Source of the DNA: CAZZKF01 sp964654995
GTDB taxonomy: Bacteria > Pseudomonadota > Alphaproteobacteria > CAZZKF01
Direction of reading: 5' to 3'
DNA length: 11,920 nt
Assembly: GCA_964654995.1 (NCBI GenBank)
Contig: CAZZKF010000075.1
Coordinates: 1 to 11,920, forward strand
Made by a program: the position numbers and the translations under genes. This document shows, one piece after another, positions 6,465-11,920 of the stretch. The notes beneath the pieces were generated by a model. It worked only from the letters and a program-made list of their open reading frames with translations, was not told the origin of the DNA and made no database searches. Each line of letters opens with the position of its first letter. The stretch's first letter is position 1.

Positions 6465-7871
6465 TTATTCCTGCAGAAACGCGCGAACGTCGGCGATGCG
6501 GCCGGCGACGGCCGCGGCCGCCGCCATTTCCGGGCTCATCAGATGGGTGCGCCCGCCGCGCCCCTGACGGCCCTCGAAATTGCGGTTGGAGGTCGAGGCG
6601 CAGCGCTCGCCCGGCTCGAGCTTGTCGGCGTTCATCGCCAGGCACATCGAACAGCCCGGCTCGCGCCACTCGAAGCCGGCGTCAAGAAAGATGCGGTCGA
6701 GACCTTCCGCCTCCGCCTGTTCCTTGACGAGCCCCGAGCCCGGCACCACCATGGCGCCGACATGGGCCGCCACCTTGCGGCCCGCAACGATGCGGGCGGC
6801 GGCGCGCAGATCCTCGATGCGGCTGTTGGTGCACGAGCCGATGAACACCCGGTCGATCCTGATATCGGTGAGCGGCGTGCCCGGCTCCAATGCCATGTAG
6901 TCGAGCGCCCGGCGCATGGCGGCGGCGCGTTCCTCATCGCCCGCCTCGGCCGGGTCGGGCACCCGGGCGGTCACCGGCACCACGTCCTGGGGGCTGGTGC
7001 CCCAGGTCACCTGCGGAGCCAGCGTCGCGGCATCGATGGTGATGTCCTTGTCGAACCGGGCATCCGGATCGCTGGCCAGGCTCGACCAGGCATTGACGGC
7101 GAGCTCCCAGGCGCCGGCCTTGGGCGCCATCGGCCGGCCCTTCAGGTAGTCGAAGGTGGTGGCATCGGGGGCGATCAGCCCGGCCCGGGCGCCCGCCTCG
7201 ATCGACATGTTGCACACCGTCATCCGCGCTTCCATCGACAGCGCCCGGATCGCCGGGCCGGCATATTCGATGACATGGCCGGTGCCGCCGGCCGTGCCGA
7301 TCACGCCGATGATGGCGAGGATCAGGTCCTTGGCGGTGACGCCCTCGGGGGGCGTGCCTCCCACAGCGATGCGCATGTTGCGGGCCCGCTTCATCACCAG
7401 CGTCTGGGTGGCCAGCACATGCTCGACCTCGGAGGTGCCGATGCCGAACGCCAGCGCCCCGAACGCCCCGTGGGTGGCGGTGTGGCTGTCGCCGCAGACG
7501 ATGGTGGTGCCGGGCAGCGTGAAGCCCTGCTCGGGGCCGGTGACATGGACGATGCCCTGGCGAATATCGGCCATCGACAGATAGCGGATGCCGAACTCGG
7601 AACAGTTCTTCTCCAGGGTCTCGATCTGCAGCGCCGATTCCGGGTCCGAGATGCCGCGGCTGCGGTCGGTGGTCGGCACGTTGTGATCGGCCACCGCCAG
7701 GGTGGCGTCCGGCCGGCGCACGCGGCGCCCGGCGAGGCGCAGGCCCTCGAACGCCTGCGGGCTGGTGACCTCGTGCACCAGATGGCGGTCGATGTAAATC
7801 AGGCAGACGCCGTCGTCCCGCTCCTCAACGACATGGGCGTCCCAGATCTTGTCGTACAATGTGCGTGCCAC
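6465..7871 (-). CDS. leuC: 3-isopropylmalate dehydratase large subunit LeuC
   Basis: A 468-residue iron-sulphur subunit of isopropylmalate isomerase, of the aconitase superfamily. The cluster cysteines are Cys347 in GSCTNSR (346-352) and Cys407 and Cys410 in PGCSMCLAMN (405-414). Other landmarks are TLYDKIWDAHVV (4-15), VCGDSHTATHGAFGALAFGI (125-144) and SNRNFEGRQG (428-437). The length matches the usual 466-470. The start is GTG at 7871, because the protein then begins exactly like the family (MARTLYDKIWDAH) and GAGGA lies about 5 nt upstream; no in-frame ATG is nearby. It is the first gene of leuC-leuD-leuB-asd and is preceded by a structured 156-bp leader after rplS. leuA, the first enzyme of the pathway, is not in the window. 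Confidence 0.97.
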   Translation of the reverse strand: MARTLYDKIWDAHVVEERDDGVCLIYIDRHLVHEVTSPQAFEGLRLAGRRVRRPDATLAVADHNVPTTDRSRGISDPESALQIETLEKNCSEFGIRYLSMADIRQGIVHVTGPEQGFTLPGTTIVCGDSHTATHGAFGALAFGIGTSEVEHVLATQTLVMKRARNMRIAVGGTPPEGVTAKDLILAIIGVIGTAGGTGHVIEYAGPAIRALSMEARMTVCNMSIEAGARAGLIAPDATTFDYLKGRPMAPKAGAWELAVNAWSSLASDPDARFDKDITIDAATLAPQVTWGTSPQDVVPVTARVPDPAEAGDEERAAAMRRALDYMALEPGTPLTDIRIDRVFIGSCTNSRIEDLRAAARIVAGRKVAAHVGAMVVPGSGLVKEQAEAEGLDRIFLDAGFEWREPGCSMCLAMNADKLEPGERCASTSNRNFEGRQGRGGRTHLMSPEMAAAAAVAGRIADVRAFLQE

Positions 7872-7981
7872 GCTGTCCTCGCTGCCGTTCAGTGGTCGAC
7901 CGCCGGGGTGCTCCGGCGCACCATCTTGCCGGGCCCCCGGGGTCCGGTAAACCCCTCTCCGGGGGGCGATATTTGATTATA
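7872..7981 (-). promoter_or_regulatory. Structured leuC leader with possible -10 box
   Basis: On the minus strand an exact TATAAT lies at 7981-7976, but no good -35 box is found 16-18 bp upstream, so the promoter call is weak. Between it and leuC are two GC-rich hairpins. The first has GCCCCC (7967-7962) pairing with GGGGGC (7938-7933) around an inner GGGG/CCCC stem. The second has CGCCGG pairing with CCGGCG near 7918-7901. The leuC Shine-Dalgarno follows. A 31-codon frame with a plausible ribosome site (7984-7889) crosses the region but has no leucine codons. Confidence 0.35.
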
Positions 7982-7994
7982 CATGGATCCTGGC

Positions 7995-8027
7995 AAAAAC
8001 CGTCCGCCAGGTCCCGAAGCGGACCGG
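7995..8027 (-). terminator. Candidate intrinsic terminator or attenuator after rplS
   Basis: Immediately after the rplS stop the minus strand can fold GTCCGC (8023/8024 side) with GCGGAC, extended by an outer CC/GG across one bulged G, with a loop of about nine bases. The stem ends directly before five T (7999-7995). The GC stem and T-run are what an intrinsic terminator needs. The bulge, the short T-run and a competing CCTGGC/GCCAGG hairpin (8011-7989) suggest partial termination, leaving some readthrough into leuC. Confidence 0.5.
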
Positions 8028-8519
8028 TTATTCGGCCTTTTTGCTGCCTTTTTTGGTCTTTTTGCTGCTTTTTGCCGCGTTTTGTGCAGCTTTTGCGTCG
8101 GCCTCTTCGCCGCCCTCCGCCGCCTTGGCGGCCGCCTCGGCCCTGGCCTTGGCGCGCTGGTAGTCCTGGCGCTCGGCGATGCGGGCACTCTTGCCGCGGC
8201 GCCCGCGCAGGTAATAGAGCTTGGCGCGCCGCACCCGGCCGCGGCGCACCACGGTAATGCTCTCGATATACGGCGAATAGAGCGGGAAGACCCGCTCAAC
8301 CCCTTCATTATACGAGATTTTTCGCACCGTGAACGATGAATTCAGGCCATCGTTGGAGCGCCCGATGCAGACCCCTTCGAAGGCCTGAATGCGGCTGCGC
8401 GAGCCTTCGACGACGCGCACGTTGACGCGCAGCGTATCGCCGGGACGGAACTCGGGGATGTCCTTCTCGGCGGTCAGCTTTTCGATCTGTTCGCGTTCCA
8501 GTTCCTTGATGATGTTCAT
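8028..8519 (-). CDS. rplS: Large-subunit ribosomal protein L19
   Basis: Ribosomal protein L19 lies at the interface of the 50S and 30S subunits. The core is typical: IPEFRPGDTLRVNVRVVEG (21-39), IQAFEGVCIGR (44-54), GVERVFPLYSPYIESI (73-88) and RRAKLYYLRGRRGKSARI (97-114). The protein is 163 residues, against about 115-125 for the bacterial norm. The excess is a low-complexity tail (about 119-163) rich in Ala and Lys and ending in a strongly basic SSKKTKKGSKKAE; such tails occur in other alphaproteobacteria. The ATG at 8519 has GAGGG 7 nt upstream and lies 3 bp after the trmD stop. It is the last gene of the ffh-rpsP-rimM-trmD-rplS cluster and is followed by a terminator-like hairpin. Confidence 0.97.
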   Translation of the reverse strand: MNIIKELEREQIEKLTAEKDIPEFRPGDTLRVNVRVVEGSRSRIQAFEGVCIGRSNDGLNSSFTVRKISYNEGVERVFPLYSPYIESITVVRRGRVRRAKLYYLRGRRGKSARIAERQDYQRAKARAEAAAKAAEGGEEADAKAAQNAAKSSKKTKKGSKKAE

Positions 8520-8522
8520 GGC

Positions 8523-9299
8523 TCAACCCTCGAGTTCCGCTCCTGTTTCAAGATAGTCCCGCCACAGATCGGGACGCCGTTCTTTGGTCAGTCGTTCGGC
8601 CTGGCGCCGGCGCCAGGCGCGAATGCGTTCATGATGCCCGGAGGCCAGGACCTCCGGGATGGCGCGCCCTTCCCAGACGCGCGGGCGGGTGTACTGCGGG
8701 TATTCCAGCAGGTGGCCCCGAAAACTTTCCTCTTCCAGCGCTTGCGCATCGCCGATGACGCCGGGGAGTGTGCGCACCACCGCGTCGATCAGCGCAATCG
8801 CCGCCGGCTCGCCGCCGGAGAGCACGAAATCGCCGAGGCTGATTTCCTCGATGTTGCGCGCGTCGAGCACCCGCTCGTCGATACCCTCGAAGCGCCCGCA
8901 GATCAAGGTCACGCCGCCGGCCGCGGCCAGCGCCTCGACGCGGGCCTGATCGAGGCGGCTCCCGCGCGGCGACAGGTAAATCACCGGCTCGGCCGCGGCC
9001 CGCGGCGCGGCGCAGACATCATCGAGGGCGGCCGCCACGACATCGGCGCGCAGCACCATGCCCGGCCCGCCGCCGGCCGGCGTATCGTCGACGCTGCCGT
9101 GCTTGTCCACGGCATAGTCGCGCAGTTGCACGGTCCGCAAAGCCCAGATGCCGGCCTCCAGTGCGCGGCCGGCCAGCGAGCAGCCCAGCGGCCCGGGAAA
9201 CATCTCCGGGTAGAGCGTGATGACGCGGGCCTCCCACACCGGCGCGGCCACGCCCTTGCGCGGTGCATCGGCGGCGATCCGTGCGCTGCGCTCGCTCAT
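8523..9299 (-). CDS. trmD: tRNA (guanine-N1-)-methyltransferase TrmD
   Basis: A SPOUT-class enzyme that methylates G37 of tRNAs with S-adenosylmethionine and so prevents +1 frameshifting. In 258 residues one sees ITLYPEMFPGPLG (27-39), DDTPAGGGPGMVLRAD (71-86), VIYLSPRG (106-113), LICGRFEGIDERV (132-144) and the trefoil-knot part ISLGDFVLSGGEPAA (153-167). Arg176 matches the catalytic Arg154 of E. coli. At the E. coli Asp169 position there is Glu191 (EEESF). YPQYTRPRVWEG (200-211) follows. The ATG at 9299 overlaps the rimM stop by 4 bp (ATGA). It leaves about 20 residues before the usual start, so a GTG at residue 21 is an alternative. An in-frame ATG at 9311 is unlikely, because the Shine-Dalgarno GGAAGG would touch it. 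Confidence 0.95.
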   Translation of the reverse strand: MSERSARIAADAPRKGVAAPVWEARVITLYPEMFPGPLGCSLAGRALEAGIWALRTVQLRDYAVDKHGSVDDTPAGGGPGMVLRADVVAAALDDVCAAPRAAAEPVIYLSPRGSRLDQARVEALAAAGGVTLICGRFEGIDERVLDARNIEEISLGDFVLSGGEPAAIALIDAVVRTLPGVIGDAQALEEESFRGHLLEYPQYTRPRVWEGRAIPEVLASGHHERIRAWRRRQAERLTKERRPDLWRDYLETGAELEG

Positions 9300-9814
9300 C
9301 TCTTCAGCCATCCTTCCGTGCCGCCAGCNNNNNNNNNNNNNNNNNNNNNNNNNNNNNNNNNNNNNNNNNNNNNNNNNNNNNNNNNNNNNNNNNNNNNNNN
9401 NNNNNNNNNNNNNNNNNNNNNNNNNNNNACGGCGATTTCCAGCACGTCGCCGGCACCGAAATCGAAGACCGCCACCACCCGGCCGATGGGCGTGCCGTCC
9501 GGCAGTTCGACCGCCAGCCCCTCGAGATCGACATGGTAGTAGCTGTCCGCCTCGGGCTCGGGCAGGGCGGAGCGCGGCACATAGAGGCGGACACCTTTGA
9601 GCGCCGCCGCATCCTCGCGCGTCGCCACCCCGTCGATGCGGGCAATCAGCCCGCCCTTGGCGGCGCGTACCGGCACAACCCTGCGCGCCGGCCCGTCACG
9701 GCCCAACCGCACCGGGCCATAGGCGGCGATGCTTTCCGGTCCCTCGGTAAAGCAGCGAAGGCGCACTTCGCCGCCAACCCCGTAGGCGCCGGCTATGGCT
9801 CCGAGACAGACCAT
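9296..9814 (-). CDS. rimM: 16S rRNA processing protein RimM, interrupted by a 100-N gap
   Basis: RimM binds S19 in the 30S head and helps late small-subunit maturation. The visible 128 N-terminal residues hold the first beta-barrel, MVCLGAIAGAYGVGGEVR (1-18), and the start of the PRC-barrel, YYHVDLEGL (92-100) and VVAVFDFGAGDVLEI (113-127). Then 34 codons are unread (positions 9329-9428), and the protein ends AGGTEGWLKR. Both flanks are in the same frame if the gap is taken as 100 bases. The resulting 172 residues match the family at about 165-185, so the true gap is probably close to that size. The missing part should hold the conserved FTxAxVPxVD-like core of the PRC domain. The ATG at 9814 has AAGGA 7 nt upstream. 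It lies 61 bp after rpsP and overlaps trmD by 4 bp. Confidence 0.92.
   Translation of the reverse strand: MVCLGAIAGAYGVGGEVRLRCFTEGPESIAAYGPVRLGRDGPARRVVPVRAAKGGLIARIDGVATREDAAALKGVRLYVPRSALPEPEADSYYHVDLEGLAVELPDGTPIGRVVAVFDFGAGDVLEIAXXXXXXXXXXXXXXXXXXXXXXXXXXXXXXXXXXAGGTEGWLKR
9329..9428. other. Assembly gap, 100 N
   Basis: Exactly 100 undetermined bases lie within rimM. A round 100 is the common placeholder for a scaffold join of unknown size, so distances to the right and left of it may be slightly wrong. The rimM frame remains open across it, which fits a true size near 100 or differing by a multiple of three. Confidence 0.98.
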
Positions 9815-9875
9815 CCGTTCGTCCTTCGTCGCGTGTTCGACCGCATCCGGAGGCCTGCGCCCCCGGCCTGATCGA

Positions 9876-10301
9876 TCACGCCGTTTCGCTCTCCGCATCC
9901 GGGGCGCTTTCATCCGTCGCCGCTTCTTCCGCCGGGGCGGCCTCCGCCGCGGCTTCTTCCGCCGCCTTGCGGGCTTCTTCCGCCGCCGCCTGACGCTCCA
10001 GCGCCTTGGCACCGGGCTTGGCCTTGATCGGATTGTGGCGCTTCGGCACCTCGATCAGCTCGGCGGCCCCAAGAAAACGGGCCACCCGATCGGTGGGCTT
10101 GGCGCCGTTGCCCAGCCAGAAGCGGATGCGCTCGACGTTGAGCTTGACCCGCTCGGCGCTGTCCTTGGGCAAAAGCGGATTATAGGTGCCCACCCGCTCG
10201 ATGAAACGTCCATCGCGCGGGCTGCGGGAATCCGCCACCACGATCCTGTAGAACGGGCGCTTTTTCGCGCCCGCCCGGCTTAAGCGAATTTTCAAGGCCA
10301 T
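9876..10301 (-). CDS. rpsP: Small-subunit ribosomal protein S16
   Basis: S16 is an early-binding 30S protein that contacts the 5' domain of 16S rRNA. The core is clear: MALKIRLSRAGAKKRPFYRI (1-20), VVADSRSPRDGRFIERVG (21-38), YNPLLPK (40-46) and VERIRFWLGNGAKPTDRVARFL (56-77, read in pieces). The protein is 141 residues against about 80-90 for the family. Residues from about 98 to the end form an acidic Ala/Glu tail encoded partly by a repeated 13-mer. The ATG at 10301 begins exactly at the family N-terminus; an upstream in-frame ATG at 10337 would add unrelated residues. The nearest AAGGGA is about 12 nt away, so the ribosome site is weak for a ribosomal protein gene. It lies 64 bp after ffh, a gap that starts with a small CCCG/CGGG hairpin and three T. 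Confidence 0.97.
   Translation of the reverse strand: MALKIRLSRAGAKKRPFYRIVVADSRSPRDGRFIERVGTYNPLLPKDSAERVKLNVERIRFWLGNGAKPTDRVARFLGAAELIEVPKRHNPIKAKPGAKALERQAAAEEARKAAEEAAAEAAPAEEAATDESAPDAESETA
9922..9985. repeat. Three copies of a 13-bp direct repeat within the rpsP tail
   Basis: GCTTCTTCCGCCG occurs on the plus strand at 9922-9934, 9952-9964 and 9973-9985. The spacings are 30 and 21 bases, both multiples of three. On the coding strand each copy specifies part of an Ala-Ala-Glu-Glu-Ala unit, so the repeat has spread in frame and built the low-complexity C-terminal tail of S16. Confidence 0.85.
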
Positions 10302-10365
10302 GAGTGTTGCCGTCCCTTTCCGGTTATCGCCAGTCACACAAATTCATTCGTAAACCCGACACGGG

Positions 10366-11730
10366 CTAATGCAGGCCAGCCTGCGGCCCGCCGAGGCCTG
10401 AAAGGCCGTGGCGCATCAGCCCCTTCTTTCCCATCTTGCCCATGCGTTTCATCATCTGCGCCATCTGCCGGTGCTGCTTCAGGAGCCGGTTGACATCCTG
10501 CACCGTGGTGCCCGAGCCGGCGGCGATGCGGCGCTTGCGCGAGGCGGCAATGATGCGCACGTTGCGCCGCTCCTTCGGCGTCATCGAGCAGATGATCGCT
10601 TCCTGGCGCTTGAACAGGCTTTCGTCGATCGTCGCCTGGGCCAGTTGCTTCTGCATCTTGCCGAGCCCCGGCAGCATCGAGAGGATGTCCTTGAAGCCGC
10701 CCATCTTGCGCATCTGGCGCAACTGGGTGCGGTAGTCCTCGAGATCGAAGACGCCCTTTTCGATCTTGGCGGCCAGCGCCTCGGCCTCTTCCTCCTCGAT
10801 CGTCGCCGCCGCCTTTTCCACCAGGCTGACGACATCGCCCATGCCGAGGATGCGCGAGGCAATGCGCTCGGCATGGAAATCTTCCAGCGCGTCGAGCTTC
10901 TCGCCGGTGCCGATCAGGCGGATCGGACAGCCGGTCACCGCACGCATGCTGAGCGCCGCACCGCCACGCCCGTCACCGTCCATGCGGGTGAGCACGATGC
11001 CGGTGAGCGGGACGCGCTCATGGAAGCGGGCGGCGACATTGACCGCATCCTGACCGGTCAGCGCATCGGCCACCAGCAGCGTTTCCGCCGGCCGGGTGGC
11101 ATCGCGCACGGCGGCCATCTCGGCCATCAGCGCCTCATCCACATGCAGGCGCCCGGCGGTATCGAGCAGCACCACGTCATAGCCGCCGAGGCGCCCGGCC
11201 TCCGCCGCCCGGGTGGCGATGTCCACCGGCATCTGGCCGGCGATCACCGGCAGGGTGGCGAGGCCGGCCTGACGGCCGAGGACCGCAAGCTGTTCCTGGG
11301 CGGCCGGGCGCTGCACGTCGAGCGACGCCATCAGCACCTTTTTCTTCGCCTGGCGGGCGAGCCGCATCGCGATCTTGGCGGTGGTCGTGGTCTTGCCCGA
11401 GCCCTGCAGCCCGACCATCATCACAACCGCCGGCGGCGCCGCGTGAATTTCGAACGGGCCGGACTCACCGCCCAGCATCTCGACCAGCGCATCATGGACG
11501 ATCTTGATGACCATCTGGCCGGGCGTGACGCTTTTCAGCACCTCCTGGCCGAGCGCGCGTTCCTTGACGCCGGCCATGAAGTCCTTGACCACGGGGAGCG
11601 CCACGTCGGCCTCGAGCAGCGCCACGCGCACCTCGCGCAGCGCCGCGTTGATTTCCGATTCGGAAAGAACGCCGCGTCGCTTCAGGCGGTCGAATATGTC
11701 GCCAAGCCGGCCGGACAGGGTTTCAAACAT
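10366..11730 (-). CDS. ffh: Signal recognition particle GTPase Ffh
   Basis: Ffh binds 4.5S RNA and signal sequences emerging from the ribosome and, through FtsY, targets membrane proteins to the translocon. The 454 residues give the usual layout. The N domain is about 1-88. The G domain is about 89-295, with P-loop GLQGSGKTTTTAK (107-119), DVQRPAA (138-144), DTAGR (190-194), TRMDGDGRGGAAL (248-260) and GTGEK (274-278). The Met-rich M domain is about 300-454, with the RNA-binding SRKRRIAAGSGT (397-408) and a tail of many Met and Lys. TRMDGDGRGG replaces the more common TKxDGDARGG, a mild change. The ATG at 11730 fits the family start, although no good Shine-Dalgarno is seen. It is the first gene of the cluster and lies behind a promoter candidate and a hairpin leader. 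Confidence 0.97.
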   Translation of the reverse strand: MFETLSGRLGDIFDRLKRRGVLSESEINAALREVRVALLEADVALPVVKDFMAGVKERALGQEVLKSVTPGQMVIKIVHDALVEMLGGESGPFEIHAAPPAVVMMVGLQGSGKTTTTAKIAMRLARQAKKKVLMASLDVQRPAAQEQLAVLGRQAGLATLPVIAGQMPVDIATRAAEAGRLGGYDVVLLDTAGRLHVDEALMAEMAAVRDATRPAETLLVADALTGQDAVNVAARFHERVPLTGIVLTRMDGDGRGGAALSMRAVTGCPIRLIGTGEKLDALEDFHAERIASRILGMGDVVSLVEKAAATIEEEEAEALAAKIEKGVFDLEDYRTQLRQMRKMGGFKDILSMLPGLGKMQKQLAQATIDESLFKRQEAIICSMTPKERRNVRIIAASRKRRIAAGSGTTVQDVNRLLKQHRQMAQMMKRMGKMGKKGLMRHGLSGLGGPQAGLH

Positions 11731-11747
11731 CTGCCATACACTTGTTG

Positions 11748-11777
11748 CACCAGTGGGCGAATCCTCGCTGACTGGTG
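11748..11777 (-). other. Compound hairpin in the ffh leader
   Basis: On the minus strand CACCAGT (11777-11771) pairs perfectly with ACTGGTG (11754-11748). Inside it, after a 2x2 internal loop, GCGA pairs with TCGC around a GGAT tetraloop. The structure ends 17 bases before the ffh ATG and has no T-run, so it is not a terminator. A role in translation control or mRNA stability is only inferred, and I do not recognise a known RNA family. Confidence 0.5.
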
Positions 11778-11828
11778 GGCACCCTCGGGCGCATCAAAGT
11801 TCTGCAATCCCAGTGGAACGCTGGCCGG

Positions 11829-11858
11829 ACCATAAGGGAAATCGGGACCGCAAGTCAA
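11829..11858 (-). promoter_or_regulatory. Candidate sigma70-type promoter of the ffh-rplS cluster
   Basis: On the minus strand TTGACT (11858-11853, five of six consensus matches) is followed after 18 bp by TATGGT (11834-11829, four of six including the key second A and last T). Transcription would begin near 11822, giving a leader of about 90 nt before ffh. The TTGAC box with a weak GC-tolerant -10 is what alphaproteobacterial housekeeping promoters often look like. The remaining 60 bases to the window edge hold no gene that I can support. Confidence 0.5.
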
Positions 11859-11920
11859 CCGGCCTGCGGCCCCGAATTTCAGGTCATGAGGGCAGCCTCA
11901 GGAGGCGAGCGCCTGTTTCT

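Noticed and set aside
5877..7976. A 699-codon plus-strand open frame opposite leuD and leuC
   Set aside because: It is antisense to two fully motif-supported genes. Its translation is a mix of His, Arg, Gly and Ala typical of a GC-rich shadow frame, and it has no recognisable domain.
7889..7984. Leucine-operon leader peptide candidate (31 codons) before leuC
   Set aside because: It has a plausible ribosome site and correct position, but no leucine codons at all, so classical leucine attenuation is not supported.
10345..10365. Terminator between ffh and rpsP
   Set aside because: Only a 4-bp CCCG/CGGG stem with a three-base loop and three T is present, too weak to separate genes that are normally co-transcribed.
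10408..11835. A 475-codon plus-strand open frame opposite ffh
   Set aside because: It is antisense to the complete Ffh coding region, with low-complexity His/Arg composition and no family motif.
11895..11906. Palindrome GCCTCAGGAGGC near the right edge as a terminator or operator
   Set aside because: The loop would be two bases and there is no adjacent T-run on the relevant side; the window ends before context can be judged.

Overview
This window is ordinary, high-GC chromosomal core sequence. It most likely comes from an alphaproteobacterium of the Rhodospirillales kind, judging from gene order, protein style and the ethylmalonyl-CoA-type genes; I cannot name the species. All fourteen genes that I support lie on the minus strand, so transcription runs from right to left. 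The many long plus-strand ORFs are antisense shadows caused by high GC. No stretch above 300 bases lacks a gene. I found no mobile element, CRISPR array, tRNA, rRNA or obviously novel system.

Read in the direction of transcription, 11920-11731 is a leader with a good sigma70-type promoter and a compound hairpin. It is followed by the translation and secretion cluster ffh (SRP GTPase), rpsP (S16), rimM (16S maturation), trmD (tRNA m1G37 methyltransferase) and rplS (L19). A run of exactly 100 N (9329-9428) interrupts rimM and is an assembly gap. A terminator-like hairpin with five T follows rplS. Then comes a structured, GC-rich leader before leuC.

The next block is amino-acid biosynthesis: leuC and leuD (isopropylmalate isomerase), leuB (isopropylmalate dehydrogenase) and asd (aspartate-semialdehyde dehydrogenase). 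These genes are tightly packed, with gaps of 3 and 14 bp and one 4-bp overlap, and read as one operon.

Behind its own promoter sits a two-gene operon: a CitE-family protein resembling malyl-CoA thioesterase/lyase, and a double-hotdog MaoC protein resembling mesaconyl-CoA (beta-methylmalyl-CoA) hydratase. These steps belong to acetyl-CoA assimilation by the ethylmalonyl-CoA pathway. A further promoter, whose -35 box overlaps the stop codon of the MaoC gene, precedes sdhC-sdhD-sdhA (succinate dehydrogenase). sdhA runs off the left edge and sdhB should lie beyond it. The pairing is sensible: the ethylmalonyl-CoA pathway ends in malate and succinyl-CoA, and succinate dehydrogenase processes the succinate derived from the latter.

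The points most worth checking are the rimM gap, the leuC and ffh leaders, the Asp-to-Glu difference at the TrmD catalytic position, and the oppositely charged low-complexity tails on S16 and L19.
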